This document shows, piece by piece, positions 43,330 through 52,228 of a DNA stretch of 64,000 bases. The stretch is from NCBI RefSeq assembly GCF_008370325.1, contig NZ_VNIP01000003.1, positions 1 through 64,000 of the forward strand, written 5' to 3'. The stretch is from Martinezella tropici. GTDB taxonomy: Bacteria > Pseudomonadota > Alphaproteobacteria > Rhizobiales > Rhizobiaceae. Numbering within the stretch: the first letter of the stretch is position 1; the number at the start of each line of letters is the position of its first letter. Below the pieces are notes generated by a model. That model saw nothing but the letters and a program-made list of their open reading frames with translations. It made no database searches and was not told the origin of the DNA. A program made the position numbers and the translations under genes.

Positions 43330-44483
43330 CGCGCCGCATCTCGCGCCAGCGAACCCAGAACGGGCTGACCGTCTTCATCGGACAAGCCTGTGAGATCCGG
43401 CGACAGCAGCCGATCCATGAAGAAGCGCTCGCGCAGCAGCATGACCAAAAGCGCCTTCTTGTGCGGAAACTGGATGTGCTTGATCTTGGCGAAACCGGAC
43501 CGGTCGAGATTGCGGATCTGCTGGACATGATGATGGATCGGCTCGCCAACGATGCGGCGGGTGCGCGGATCGGCCAGGAACATGTAGTGCATCAGCGATG
43601 GCAGCCAGGCGCTGACGAAGGCCTTTCCGCGGAAATCGCCTTCGCCGATCGCCACGTGCCAGCCGCGATCATAACCATCGGCCTCGTAGTGCGGGCCGGT
43701 CCGGTCTTCCTTGGCCCAATAGAGCTCGAAATAGCCGAAGGGCACGCCGCCGAACGTTCCGATCAGCGGCAACGTCCGCGGATCGGCAAGTCGGCCCGCG
43801 ATGAAATCGCGATGATACGAAAGATCGCCGCTGTCTTCCCATATGGCGGCGACCCTGGGATCGTTCATCCAACGATGGAAATGCGGAAGATCGGCTTCGA
43901 TATCGGCGACATGGAAGCCAAGTTGCGTGTTCAGCCAGGGAATGAAGCGGCTGTAGACAGGGCCGACTGGCTTCGGCGGCCTTTGCGGATGAAGGATGTT
44001 ATTCGTCAGGACCGGTACTTCCGGATAGGCGGTGGGTACGCTTCCAATCCAGGATTTTGCCTGCTGAAAGAAGGATTCGGGGCGAACGATCAAGCGATCG
44101 CCGTGACGCTCGATCGCACCCGCTCCCGTGAGGCGCTTCGCAAGGCCGTGGTCTGCAAGTTCGATTTCGAAGTAAACCACGTGCGGATTACATGTGAGAA
44201 TGGCTTCAAAGACGGCATTGACGATATCCTCTCCGGAAGCAGGCGAAGCGGCTAAAGATATGGTGTCAAAGACCAATAGGTCGGCGGCGGGCCTCGGGAG
44301 AAAGCCCGAGGCAACCCCAATGCCATTTTGCTCGACGCGAAAACTGCCTGACGCCTGTCCTGACGATACGATGAGCGGTTGAACATAGCCGCGTGCGTGA
44401 CTTGCAAAGCCTGACGCCGGCAGGCGCAAGTCAGATGATCGCTCCGCCGCCTTTGCACCCCTTAACGCTACGGAAGCATCCAT
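43326..44483 (-). CDS. Siderophore hydroxylamine N-acyltransferase (IucB/VbsA family)
   Basis: ATG 44483 has GGAGAAAAAG; longer starts (ATG 44495, TTG 44519) lack one. The 385-aa protein has an N-terminal domain and a C-terminal GNAT-like acyltransferase: DLPHFHRWMNDPRVAAIWED, GTFGGVPFGYFELYWAKEDR, GWHVAIGEGDFRGKAFVSAW, then RNLDRSGFAKIKHIQFPHKK. This is the pattern of IucB, VbsA and related enzymes that acylate N-hydroxy-lysine or N-hydroxy-ornithine to a hydroxamate. First gene of the operon acyltransferase-MATE-PLP enzyme-lysA, divergent from the NRPS. Confidence 0.88.
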   Translation of the reverse strand: MDASVALRGAKAAERSSDLRLPASGFASHARGYVQPLIVSSGQASGSFRVEQNGIGVASGFLPRPAADLLVFDTISLAASPASGEDIVNAVFEAILTCNPHVVYFEIELADHGLAKRLTGAGAIERHGDRLIVRPESFFQQAKSWIGSVPTAYPEVPVLTNNILHPQRPPKPVGPVYSRFIPWLNTQLGFHVADIEADLPHFHRWMNDPRVAAIWEDSGDLSYHRDFIAGRLADPRTLPLIGTFGGVPFGYFELYWAKEDRTGPHYEADGYDRGWHVAIGEGDFRGKAFVSAWLPSLMHYMFLADPRTRRIVGEPIHHHVQQIRNLDRSGFAKIKHIQFPHKKALLVMLLRERFFMDRLLSPDLTGLSDEDGQPVLGSLARDAAR

Positions 44484-44809
44484 CTTTTTCTCCATATTTC
44501 GAAGCCGTGCACCATCCAAGAGCGACGAATGAGCAAGCCACTAGTTCCGGAGTGACGAACGGCATCAGGCAAAATTCAAAATATTTTCCAAAATTATTTT
44601 TTTGAGATTTCTCTGAATTTCTCCCGTCTCTGTTCGTCATGCAGCTACATCTAGGTATTTTTCGGAACATCGGGATTTACCGACATAGGAAAGTCAGCAC
44701 AGCGGGTCGGTTAAACTCAATGTCTATTATAGATATTGAGGAAAATATCTCATTGTATTGTGATCTTTTGACTATGCATTACGGAATATTATGGGAGAGC
44801 GGCGAAGAA
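44484..44809. promoter_or_regulatory. Divergent control region of the siderophore operons
   Basis: About 326 bp, AT-rich at 44570-44620 and 44715-44800. It contains TGACGAACGGCATCA (44553-44567), a match to the loose RirA iron-box pattern TGA-N9-TCA, and a 25-bp near-perfect dyad at 44716-44740 listed separately. Both operons are expected to be iron-regulated. Confidence 0.5.
44716..44740. promoter_or_regulatory. 25-bp near-perfect dyad upstream of the NRPS
   Basis: CTCAATGTCTATTATAGATA continuing to TTGAG is symmetric at all positions except one pair and the centre: arms CTCAAT/ATTGAG and TCTA/TAGA. It ends 69 nt before the chosen NRPS start. Size and AT content suit a dimeric repressor or activator in an iron-controlled promoter; the protein is unknown. 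Confidence 0.5.
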
Positions 44810-47800
44810 ATGACCATCCATGATCGGAACGCCAAGGCAGTGAATGACTCCGATTGCGTCGCCAAATGCTCGCTGTCGCCGGCGCAATCGCGGATCTGGC
44901 TCTTGTCCGAGACGGGCAATGAAATCGTCTATGGACGGCAAATACTCGCCGTTGCTTTCCCGTCAGTGCCGCTTGCTGTGGCACGTCGAGGTCTTTCCAT
45001 GCTTTCGCGTCAGCATCCTCTTATCACATCGGAGTTCGAGGCGCGGGCGGGCGGCGCTGTTCAACAGGTCCTGAGAAACGATCGCACGGTCGACATCATC
45101 GAAACGGAGCTGGGTGCCGGCGACGATCTGAGCGCAGCGTTGACCGCGGCCGCCATCGCCGAGCGGGCCCGATCGATTGATCTGACGAACGGCAATCCGG
45201 CACACTTCATTCTGGCCGTACAGAACGGTCAAGCCGTCGGTGCCTTATTTTCCCTGCATGCCATCCTAGCCGATGCGGCGACACTCGATTTGCTGGCAGC
45301 GGATTTCCTTCGCAATATCGACGGCAACCCACCGGCGGACCTCGCGGAAACCACGTTGGCGGACGCAGCGTCGTGGATGACCGGCAATGGTGCATCGCGC
45401 AATCCCGCACCCGAGCTGATCGATTTCTGGTTTCAGCGGCTGACGGCACAAGAAAATATCGCATCGCTGCTGCCGCAGACATCGGCGGCCCAAGATATCG
45501 TCGACGAGGCCTGGTTCGAGCATGTGCTTGAAATCGCGCTGCCGGAGCGCCTTGCCCAGATGCCGTCGACCAAAGAAATGTCCCGCGACCTTCTCGCAGC
45601 ACTCGGGATCGCCCTGCGCCGGCATTCCGGCTACGGCACGCAAAGGGTCGGCCTCGTCACTCGACCGGAGAAACAGACGATCGCAGCGCGCAGCGAAGAC
45701 GTGCTGATCCTGACGGCCGAGCTCAACGGCGCCATGGCGCTGGGCGAAGTCTGCACGGCATTCGCAGAGGAAATCGAGACCGCCGCCCGGCATGCCCTGC
45801 CCTTTGAGGCGCTTGCCGATGCGCTGCTGCGCCGGGATGAGCTGTTCGACACGACGGGGCTCGTCAAGACGCTTCTCGATGTGCGACCGCGCCTGCGCTT
45901 CCTGGAAACGACACCGGATAGCGCAGCAAGCCACAGCGTCGTCGAGCCCCAGGCACGCCGCGACGCCGAGCTGGTCGTCACCGTTTCCCCCGTTTCCGAT
46001 CACCGGCTTCGCATCGGCTTCGGTTTCGATCCACAAAAACATGACCAGAAGCAGATTTTCCGCTTTGCCGATGATCTCGCCATCGCGCTCGCGCGGCTGG
46101 ATACCAATCCCGGCGAAGAGATCAGACACGTTCCGTTCGTTTCGCCGGAAGAGCTGGACAGGCTCTCCGCGCCCTATCCCGACGCGCCGGAACCGGACGA
46201 TGGCACGCCGATCCATGAGGTCATCTCCGCATGGGCGAGACGACGGCCGAATGCCTTCGCCGTGGCTCAGGGCGGGAAGTCGGTCACGCACGGCGAACTT
46301 GACGCTGCCGCCAACCAGCTGGCTCACCGCCTGATCGCGCTGGGCGTAGGCCCGGAGAAGCGCGTCGCCATCGCACTCGAAAAATCGATCGATGCCATCA
46401 TCGCCATTCTGGCCGTTCTGAGGTCGGGCGGCGCATTCACGCCGGTCGAGCCCGATCACCCGGAAGCGCGCAATCGCCATATCCTAACGGAGCCGGGGCT
46501 CTCGCTGGTCATTTCCCGCGCTCGCCACATCGCAAACCTCCCAAGCGATATTGCAACGCCCTTCCTCAATCTCGACGCCGTCGACCTTTCCTCGGAGAGC
46601 AGCGAAACGCCCGCGACCGTGATTGCACCGCAGCAGCTTGCCTACGTGATCTACACCTCGGGCTCGACGGGCGTGCCGAAAGGCGTTGCGGTCGAGCACG
46701 GCCCGCTGGCACATCATTGCAAGGCGACCCTGCGCATCTACGAGATGAGCGAGGAGTCCTGCGAATATCCCGTTCTTCCCTTCACCTCCGACGGCGGCCA
46801 CGAACGCTGGATGGTGCCGCTGATGGCCGGTGGCGGCGTGGTGCTGACACAGGACAAGCTCGCCACGCCCGAAGATGCCTTCGCGATGATGAAGCGCCAT
46901 GGCGTCAACAATGCCAGCCTGCCCACGAGCTATGTACGCGGCCTTGCCGAATATGCCGGCGAGAACAGCGAGATACCGCGGCTGAGGCTCTATTCCTTCG
47001 GCGGCGAAGCTTTGTCGCAGGCGGTATTCGACATGATCACCGAGAACCTGAAGGCGCAGCTGCTGATCAACGGCTATGGTCCGACCGAAACGATCATGAC
47101 GCCGATGATCTGGAAAATCCCCGCGGGAGCCCGCTTCGAGGGGACCGTCGCGCCGATCGGCCGCGGCGTCGGCGATCGACGCATCTATGTGCTCGATGCC
47201 GATCTTGCGCCCGTTCCGGTCGGTGTGATCGGTGAAATCTACATCGGCGGCAGCGGTCTCGCGCGCGGCTATCTCGGCCAGCCGGAGCTGACGGCGGATC
47301 GCTTCATTCCGGATCCATTCTCGCCCAACGGACGGCTCTACAAATCGGGCGATCTCGGCCGCTGGCGGGAAGACGGTATCGTCGAATTTGCTGGTCGCGT
47401 CGATCACCAGATCAAATTGCGCGGCTTCCGTATCGAGCCAGGCGAAATCGAAGCCGTGCTGCGATCGGATCAGCGCGTCGCCGAGGCGGTCGTGCTGCTG
47501 CACAATGAAGGTGGGCGCAGCTCGCTCGTCGCCTATGTGGTGCCCCGCGAAGGCGAGAGCTTGAGCGTGACCGAATTGCGCCGCGCCGCCATGACGGCCC
47601 TGCCCGATTATATGCTGCCGCAAACGATTATGCTGATCGACAAGCTGCCGATGGGACCGAACAGCAAGCTGGACCGCGCGGCCCTGCCGGCACCGCGCAT
47701 CGAACGCGATATGATCGTCCCGGCCAGTGACAAGGAAAAGGCGATCCTCGACGCCTGGAAGGAAATCCTCGACATTGGCGATATCGGTGTCACGGAGAAT

Positions 47801-48808
47801 TTCTTCGATATCGGCGGTCAATCGCTGGCAGCCGTTCGCATCGTCTCGCGCCTGAAGATGCGCCATCCCGAATGGCCGCTGACGATCGCTGACATGTTCA
47901 ATCACCCCACCGTGCGCGATCTTGCGCTCGCGATCGACGGCAATCGCGACGAGGCTGGCGTCGACGTGGTCTATCTTCGGCGGAACGGCGACCGGCCGGT
48001 GCTCTATTGCTTCCCCGGTCTCCTCGTCAGCACGCGCGAATATATGCGCCTGGTCGACTATCTCGGCCCGGAACAACCGGCAACGGGTTTCATCTGCTAT
48101 TCGCTGACCGAAACTAAGACGCTCAGCACCCGCGTCGAAGATATCACCGCGCGCTATGTCGAGGCCGTGCGCAGGAAAGCCAAGGGTCGGCCTTGCGCCT
48201 TCCTCGGCTGGTCGTGGGGCGGACTGCTCGCCTATGAGGCCGCGCGTCAGCTCGGCAGTGACATCGACCTGCGCATGATCGGCATGGTCGACGTCTGCGA
48301 CATGGACGAGGAATTCACCGTCGGCATCATGCCGCGCTTCGAAGATGGCGCACGGGACCGCACCCATGCCGCCGTTCAAGGCTGGCTGGCAACCACACCG
48401 ATGCGCGAGGATTGGCAGAGGCTTTTCGCCGCCATGAACGAGGAGGTCTACGAACAGTTCCTCCATCATGTCGTCAAACACAACGTCAAGCTGCCGACAG
48501 ACGGTCCGGACATCGGCTCGGAGGAGCACACGTTCTGGATCCTCATCGACAATGCGATGATCTTCCGAAACTACCGCCTTGAGCAATCCGATTTCCGCAT
48601 CCACGCCTTCGCGGCCGAAGATTCCCTCACGCGCGCCCTTAATGTCATCGATTGGCGGCGCTATTCGCAAAACGCCACCGCCTCGGAGATCGTCACCGGC
48701 ACCAATCATCTGACGATCATCGGCAAGACGCCCTTTCACCAGCGTTTCGCGCGACGGCTCGATCACGCTTTTGAGCCAGCCCCCCTGTCCGCTGGCATCA
48801 TCAAGTAA
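44810..48808 (+). CDS. Single-module siderophore NRPS (degenerate C, A, T, TE)
   Basis: ATG 44810 is chosen: GGGAGAG precedes it and the C-domain begins at CSLSPAQSRIWLLSETGNEI; the upstream frame to 44639 is AT-rich control DNA. The product has 1332 residues. A condensation-like domain (about 20-450) has LHAILAD in place of HHxxxDG, keeping only the second His (150). The adenylation domain (about 460-970) has YVIYTSGSTGVPKG and NGYGPTETIM. The carrier has Ser1005 in FFDIGGQSLAAVR. The thioesterase has nucleophile Ser1135 in GWSWGG. The layout suits an iterative assembly line that couples and releases N-acyl-N-hydroxy amino acids, as VbsS does for vicibactin. The product is not known. Confidence 0.88.
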   Translation: MTIHDRNAKAVNDSDCVAKCSLSPAQSRIWLLSETGNEIVYGRQILAVAFPSVPLAVARRGLSMLSRQHPLITSEFEARAGGAVQQVLRNDRTVDIIETELGAGDDLSAALTAAAIAERARSIDLTNGNPAHFILAVQNGQAVGALFSLHAILADAATLDLLAADFLRNIDGNPPADLAETTLADAASWMTGNGASRNPAPELIDFWFQRLTAQENIASLLPQTSAAQDIVDEAWFEHVLEIALPERLAQMPSTKEMSRDLLAALGIALRRHSGYGTQRVGLVTRPEKQTIAARSEDVLILTAELNGAMALGEVCTAFAEEIETAARHALPFEALADALLRRDELFDTTGLVKTLLDVRPRLRFLETTPDSAASHSVVEPQARRDAELVVTVSPVSDHRLRIGFGFDPQKHDQKQIFRFADDLAIALARLDTNPGEEIRHVPFVSPEELDRLSAPYPDAPEPDDGTPIHEVISAWARRRPNAFAVAQGGKSVTHGELDAAANQLAHRLIALGVGPEKRVAIALEKSIDAIIAILAVLRSGGAFTPVEPDHPEARNRHILTEPGLSLVISRARHIANLPSDIATPFLNLDAVDLSSESSETPATVIAPQQLAYVIYTSGSTGVPKGVAVEHGPLAHHCKATLRIYEMSEESCEYPVLPFTSDGGHERWMVPLMAGGGVVLTQDKLATPEDAFAMMKRHGVNNASLPTSYVRGLAEYAGENSEIPRLRLYSFGGEALSQAVFDMITENLKAQLLINGYGPTETIMTPMIWKIPAGARFEGTVAPIGRGVGDRRIYVLDADLAPVPVGVIGEIYIGGSGLARGYLGQPELTADRFIPDPFSPNGRLYKSGDLGRWREDGIVEFAGRVDHQIKLRGFRIEPGEIEAVLRSDQRVAEAVVLLHNEGGRSSLVAYVVPREGESLSVTELRRAAMTALPDYMLPQTIMLIDKLPMGPNSKLDRAALPAPRIERDMIVPASDKEKAILDAWKEILDIGDIGVTENFFDIGGQSLAAVRIVSRLKMRHPEWPLTIADMFNHPTVRDLALAIDGNRDEAGVDVVYLRRNGDRPVLYCFPGLLVSTREYMRLVDYLGPEQPATGFICYSLTETKTLSTRVEDITARYVEAVRRKAKGRPCAFLGWSWGGLLAYEAARQLGSDIDLRMIGMVDVCDMDEEFTVGIMPRFEDGARDRTHAAVQGWLATTPMREDWQRLFAAMNEEVYEQFLHHVVKHNVKLPTDGPDIGSEEHTFWILIDNAMIFRNYRLEQSDFRIHAFAAEDSLTRALNVIDWRRYSQNATASEIVTGTNHLTIIGKTPFHQRFARRLDHAFEPAPLSAGIIK

Positions 48809-48841
48809 CCTCCTCTTTCGATTTCATTCTGGAGCTGCATC

Positions 48842-50158
48842 ATGACATCGCACGTGCTCGACCTCGCCGGGGCCGGAATTGGTCCGTTCAACCTCAGCCT
48901 TGCCGCCCAGCTCGACTCCGTCCCGGAGCTCTCGGTCCGCTTCTTCGAACGGCGCCCATCCTTCGCCTGGCATCCGGGGATGATGCTGCCGGGCGCGGAG
49001 ATGCAGACGTCCATCCTCAAGGATCTGGTGACCGCTACCAACCCGACAAGCCCCTGGAGCTTTCTCTCCTATCTTGTTGCCCATAAACGCTTTTATCAGT
49101 TTCTTAATGCGGAATACGAAGCCGTTCCGCGCAAGGAATTCGCCGATTATCTCGGATGGGTCGCACGCGGGCTGACCTCGCTTCGCTTCGACGCAAGCGT
49201 GCGCGAGGTCCACGCCAATGACGGCTTCTTCTCCATCGCCACCGACGATGGCGCAATCGGTGCCCGCAATCTTTCCGTCGGCGTCGGCAAGGTCCCGGCT
49301 CGCCCAGCTTGGGCGGAACAACTGCCGAAATCCATGACCTTCCACAGCAGCGAAGCGACGCAGCGCCTCATCGATGTGAAAGCTCCGCGTGTCGCCGTTA
49401 TTGGCGGCGGCCAGAGTGGGGCCGAGATCGTCGATGCGCTCCTGGATCTGAACGCCGTCTCGACCATTCACTGGATCAGCCGCCGGCCGAATTTCGAGCC
49501 GCTCGATGCGACGCCCTTTACCAACGAACTGTTCACGCCGGGCTATATGGAACGCTTCCATGGGCTGCCCGAGGAACTTCGGCTCACCCATATGCGCCGG
49601 CAGGTGCTGGCAAGCGACGGCGTTTCCGCCTCCACCCTAAAAAAGCTCTATCGGCGCCTCTATGAGCGCAAGCTCGAAACGGCAGACGCCCCGGACCACG
49701 GCATCTCGCTGCGTCCCTTCCGCAACGTCATCGCAGCCGAGCAGGATGGCCCCGAAATCCGGCTGACCATGCGCAACGGTTTCGATGACAGTGTCGAAAC
49801 GCTGACTGTCGATATGATCGTCCTTGCGACCGGCTATCGCTTTGTCCTTCCGGAATTCCTGCATTCGCTCGAAAACCGCATCGAACTGAGCTCCATCGGC
49901 GAGCCGGTGCTGGAAAGCGACTTCTCGCTGGCATGGGACGGCCCGCATGAAAACCGCATCTTCGTTCTCAATGCCGGCAGACACAGCCACGGCATTGCCG
50001 AACCGCAACTCAGCCTCGCGGCGTGGCGCAGCGCCGTCATCGCCAATGCCCTGCTCGGCCGCGAACATTTCAATATCGGTCAGCTCGATCCCATCGTTCA
50101 GTGGGAAACGCAGGGGCATACGTTGCAGACCTCGCACCTGGGACAGGCGGCGGAATAA
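48842..50158 (+). CDS. L-lysine/L-ornithine N-monooxygenase (IucD/PvdA family)
   Basis: A 438-aa FAD/NADPH hydroxylase: VLDLAGAGIGPFNLSLAAQL (FAD site), FAWHPGMMLPGAEMQTSILK, VAVIGGGQSGAEIVDALLDL (NADPH site), and C-terminal VLATGYRFVLPEFLHSLENR and HGIAEPQLSLAAWRSAVIAN. The stretch MQTSILKDLV...YLVAHKRFYQFL is nearer to the lysine hydroxylase IucD than to ornithine hydroxylases, by recall of those sequences. It makes the N-hydroxy side chain that the acyltransferase then acylates. Located 33 nt after the NRPS. Confidence 0.88.
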   Translation: MTSHVLDLAGAGIGPFNLSLAAQLDSVPELSVRFFERRPSFAWHPGMMLPGAEMQTSILKDLVTATNPTSPWSFLSYLVAHKRFYQFLNAEYEAVPRKEFADYLGWVARGLTSLRFDASVREVHANDGFFSIATDDGAIGARNLSVGVGKVPARPAWAEQLPKSMTFHSSEATQRLIDVKAPRVAVIGGGQSGAEIVDALLDLNAVSTIHWISRRPNFEPLDATPFTNELFTPGYMERFHGLPEELRLTHMRRQVLASDGVSASTLKKLYRRLYERKLETADAPDHGISLRPFRNVIAAEQDGPEIRLTMRNGFDDSVETLTVDMIVLATGYRFVLPEFLHSLENRIELSSIGEPVLESDFSLAWDGPHENRIFVLNAGRHSHGIAEPQLSLAAWRSAVIANALLGREHFNIGQLDPIVQWETQGHTLQTSHLGQAAE

Positions 50159-50159
50159 A

Positions 50160-50879
50160 GTGGCCATCCCCCTCAAGGGAGAAGATGTCGCGCAGGTCGA
50201 GCTTCATAGCCTGCATCTGCGCGACGGACTTGATGTCCCGAACTGGATATTGAGCGAACAGGAAAGACACCGTGCCGCGGCATTTCGATCGACCGAGGCG
50301 CGGCGTCTTTTTGTCGCCGGGAGGTTCCTTTGTCGCCGCATCCTCGGCAATCTGCTCGGCTGCCCGCCGCAGGCGCTCACCATTGCGATTACATCGTCGG
50401 GCAGGCCTTACCTGCCCGACCATCCCGATATCGACTTCAATATTTCGCATACACACGATCGAGTAGCGCTTGCGATCTGTCGCGGCGGCCGCATCGGCAT
50501 CGATATCGAACGCCCGGATGCATTTTCGGAAGACGAGGCCAGCGAGATCATGCCCATGATCCTTTCCGAGCAAGAGCTCAATCAGGTTCGTCAATTGGAC
50601 AGGCAACATCGCCGCGATGCTCTCCTCGCCTGCTGGCTTCAGAAGGAGGCTGCACTGAAATGCCTTGGTCACGGCTTTCTCACCGACCCGCAAAGCGTGA
50701 TGCTCGCACCTGAAGATACAACTTCCAGCATCAATAATCAGGTATCGGGTGAACCGATTTTCATCCGTTGCGGCCGGATCGGTGACCGAGAAGCTGGGGA
50801 TTTTCAATGGGCTATCGCGACATCAAGGCTCGTGGCAGAGCCGCGATGGCAGCATCACATAAGCGGGATTTCCTTATAG
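50160..50879 (+). CDS. 4'-phosphopantetheinyl transferase (Sfp type)
   Basis: GTG 50160, 1 nt after the hydroxylase stop, gives 239 aa; an out-of-context upstream frame to 49947 is ignored. Motifs: FVAGRFLCRRILGNLLGCPP, the P1/P2-like SSGRPYLPDHPDIDFNISHT, metal site GRIGIDIERPDAF and P3 LACWLQKEAALKCLGHGF (W..KEA..K). It converts the NRPS carrier Ser1005 from apo to holo form, comparable to VbsP in vicibactin synthesis. Confidence 0.88.
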   Translation: MAIPLKGEDVAQVELHSLHLRDGLDVPNWILSEQERHRAAAFRSTEARRLFVAGRFLCRRILGNLLGCPPQALTIAITSSGRPYLPDHPDIDFNISHTHDRVALAICRGGRIGIDIERPDAFSEDEASEIMPMILSEQELNQVRQLDRQHRRDALLACWLQKEAALKCLGHGFLTDPQSVMLAPEDTTSSINNQVSGEPIFIRCGRIGDREAGDFQWAIATSRLVAEPRWQHHISGISL

Positions 50880-50958
50880 ATTGCATCGGAAAGTTAAAAT
50901 AAAATCAGGTGCATACGCCATGATTTAGGAGAGGCTGCACTTTTCCACTCCGCTATCT

Positions 50959-50973
50959 TGACTCTTATTATCA
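50959..50973. promoter_or_regulatory. RirA-type iron box upstream of the sigma factor gene
   Basis: TGACTCTTATTATCA matches TGA-N9-TCA, the iron-responsive operator bound by RirA in rhizobia, with an AT-rich centre. It lies 71 nt upstream of the ECF sigma start in a gap otherwise free of genes. RirA would repress under iron-replete conditions. Confidence 0.6.
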
Positions 50974-51043
50974 TGTTTTATAGGTTCCTCTCAAAAAGAG
51001 GGGCACACAGAAATGCAACTTTGGATTTCAGCGAGAGCCCGAC

Positions 51044-51634
51044 ATGATTGCCAACCATTCGCAGTCGACTTCCAATGAGCAACTCCAAACAGCACTTCAC
51101 GCCTACCCGAAACTTCTCTCCGTCGCGCGCAGGATCACGGGTTGCATGACCTTGGCCGAAGACGTCGTGCAGGAGGTTCTCCTGCAGCTGGTCTCCAAGC
51201 CGCTCGGAGAAAACATAGCGGCACCCACCTCCTATGTGATGCGCATGGTGCGCAATCTGGCCACTGATTATATGCGGCGGCAGCAATATGAACGTGGACT
51301 GTTCGTCGAGGAAGAGATCGGAGGCAATACCTCGGCCTATGGAAGCCCGGAAGAACATCTTCATGAGGCCGAGGCCTACAAGGCCTTTCGTTGCACGGTC
51401 GAAGCCATGCCCGCCAGAACCCGCAAGTTCTACGAGGAGCACTATTTTGACGACATTCCTCAGAACATCATCGCCAAGGAGGCCGGCGTGTCATGCGCCC
51501 TTGTTTGCGGCCTTCTGCGGGAGGCGCATTCGCGTTGCCTCGCCGCCATCTCGCTTGAAGCCGATCATAGTTGTGCCGCCACTAGCAACCACCGGCGCCA
51601 CCGATCCGCACGGGTTCAGGAGATGCGCACCTGA
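51044..51634 (+). CDS. ECF sigma factor (RpoI/FecI-like)
   Basis: A 196-aa sigma-70 ECF protein. Region 2 is ALHAYPKLLSVARRITGCMT, DVVQEVLLQLVSKPLG and YVMRMVRNLATDYMRRQQYE. Region 4 is VEAMPARTRKFYEEHYFDDI, QNIIAKEAGVSCALVCGLLR. This is the iron-starvation type that drives siderophore genes, such as RpoI for vicibactin. No FecR-like anti-sigma gene follows, also as in rpoI, so control is probably at transcription through the iron box upstream. It stands between the biosynthesis and uptake genes. Confidence 0.85.
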   Translation: MIANHSQSTSNEQLQTALHAYPKLLSVARRITGCMTLAEDVVQEVLLQLVSKPLGENIAAPTSYVMRMVRNLATDYMRRQQYERGLFVEEEIGGNTSAYGSPEEHLHEAEAYKAFRCTVEAMPARTRKFYEEHYFDDIPQNIIAKEAGVSCALVCGLLREAHSRCLAAISLEADHSCAATSNHRRHRSARVQEMRT

Positions 51635-51693
51635 TGGGAATACGCCGCTATCCTCTGCAAACGACGCTCAACCGACAGGATAAGGAAAAGTAG

Positions 51694-52167
51694 ATGCAGG
51701 AAGCTATCGAGATAACCGAATCCAAAGGTACGATCTGTCGTGAAATCATGTCGGAGCTTACGGAGTGGTTCACCGACCCCAATGTCGTCGAAGCCTGCGC
51801 AGGCGCCGTCGAAACCCTGCCGATGTTCGGATGTGTCGAGGCAGATACCATCTCCGGCTTCGTTTCGTTGCGCGCCCATCCGCCGGCCGCCATGGAAATC
51901 CTGGTGATTGCCACCCGACGCCGATATCATCGCAGCGGCGTCGGCAAACGGTTGCTGGCGGCAGCCGAAACATTTGCGCGATCTTCCGATTGCAAACTCT
52001 TGACGGTGAAGACGCTCGCACCGCGTGGCAGAGACGAACCGCAATATGAAAAGACGCGCGCCTTTTATGACAGGAACGGCTTCATCCGCGCCGAGATATT
52101 CCCGACGCTCTGGCGTGAGAGCGATCCATGTCTTTTCTTCGTCAAACCCTTGATTTCAATCAATTAA
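51694..52167 (+). CDS. GNAT acetyltransferase in the siderophore locus
   Basis: A 157-aa GNAT protein with MEILVIATRRRYHRSGVGKR (acetyl-CoA loop R/Q-x-x-G-x-G/A as RRRYHRSGVGK) and a C-terminal KTRAFYDRNGFIRAEIFPTL. Start ATG 51694 follows GGATAAGGAAAAGTAG. It lies between the sigma factor and fhuC. In the vicibactin pathway an acetylase modifies the alpha-amino group of the hydroxamate; this protein could serve such a step, or act in resistance. Function not determinable. Confidence 0.75.
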   Translation: MQEAIEITESKGTICREIMSELTEWFTDPNVVEACAGAVETLPMFGCVEADTISGFVSLRAHPPAAMEILVIATRRRYHRSGVGKRLLAAAETFARSSDCKLLTVKTLAPRGRDEPQYEKTRAFYDRNGFIRAEIFPTLWRESDPCLFFVKPLISIN

Positions 52168-52228
52168 CTGAGCCGCTTCGCCGGCAAGCAACATGTCAGG
52201 AAGCCGGAGCGCTTCAGCAGGGACAATA

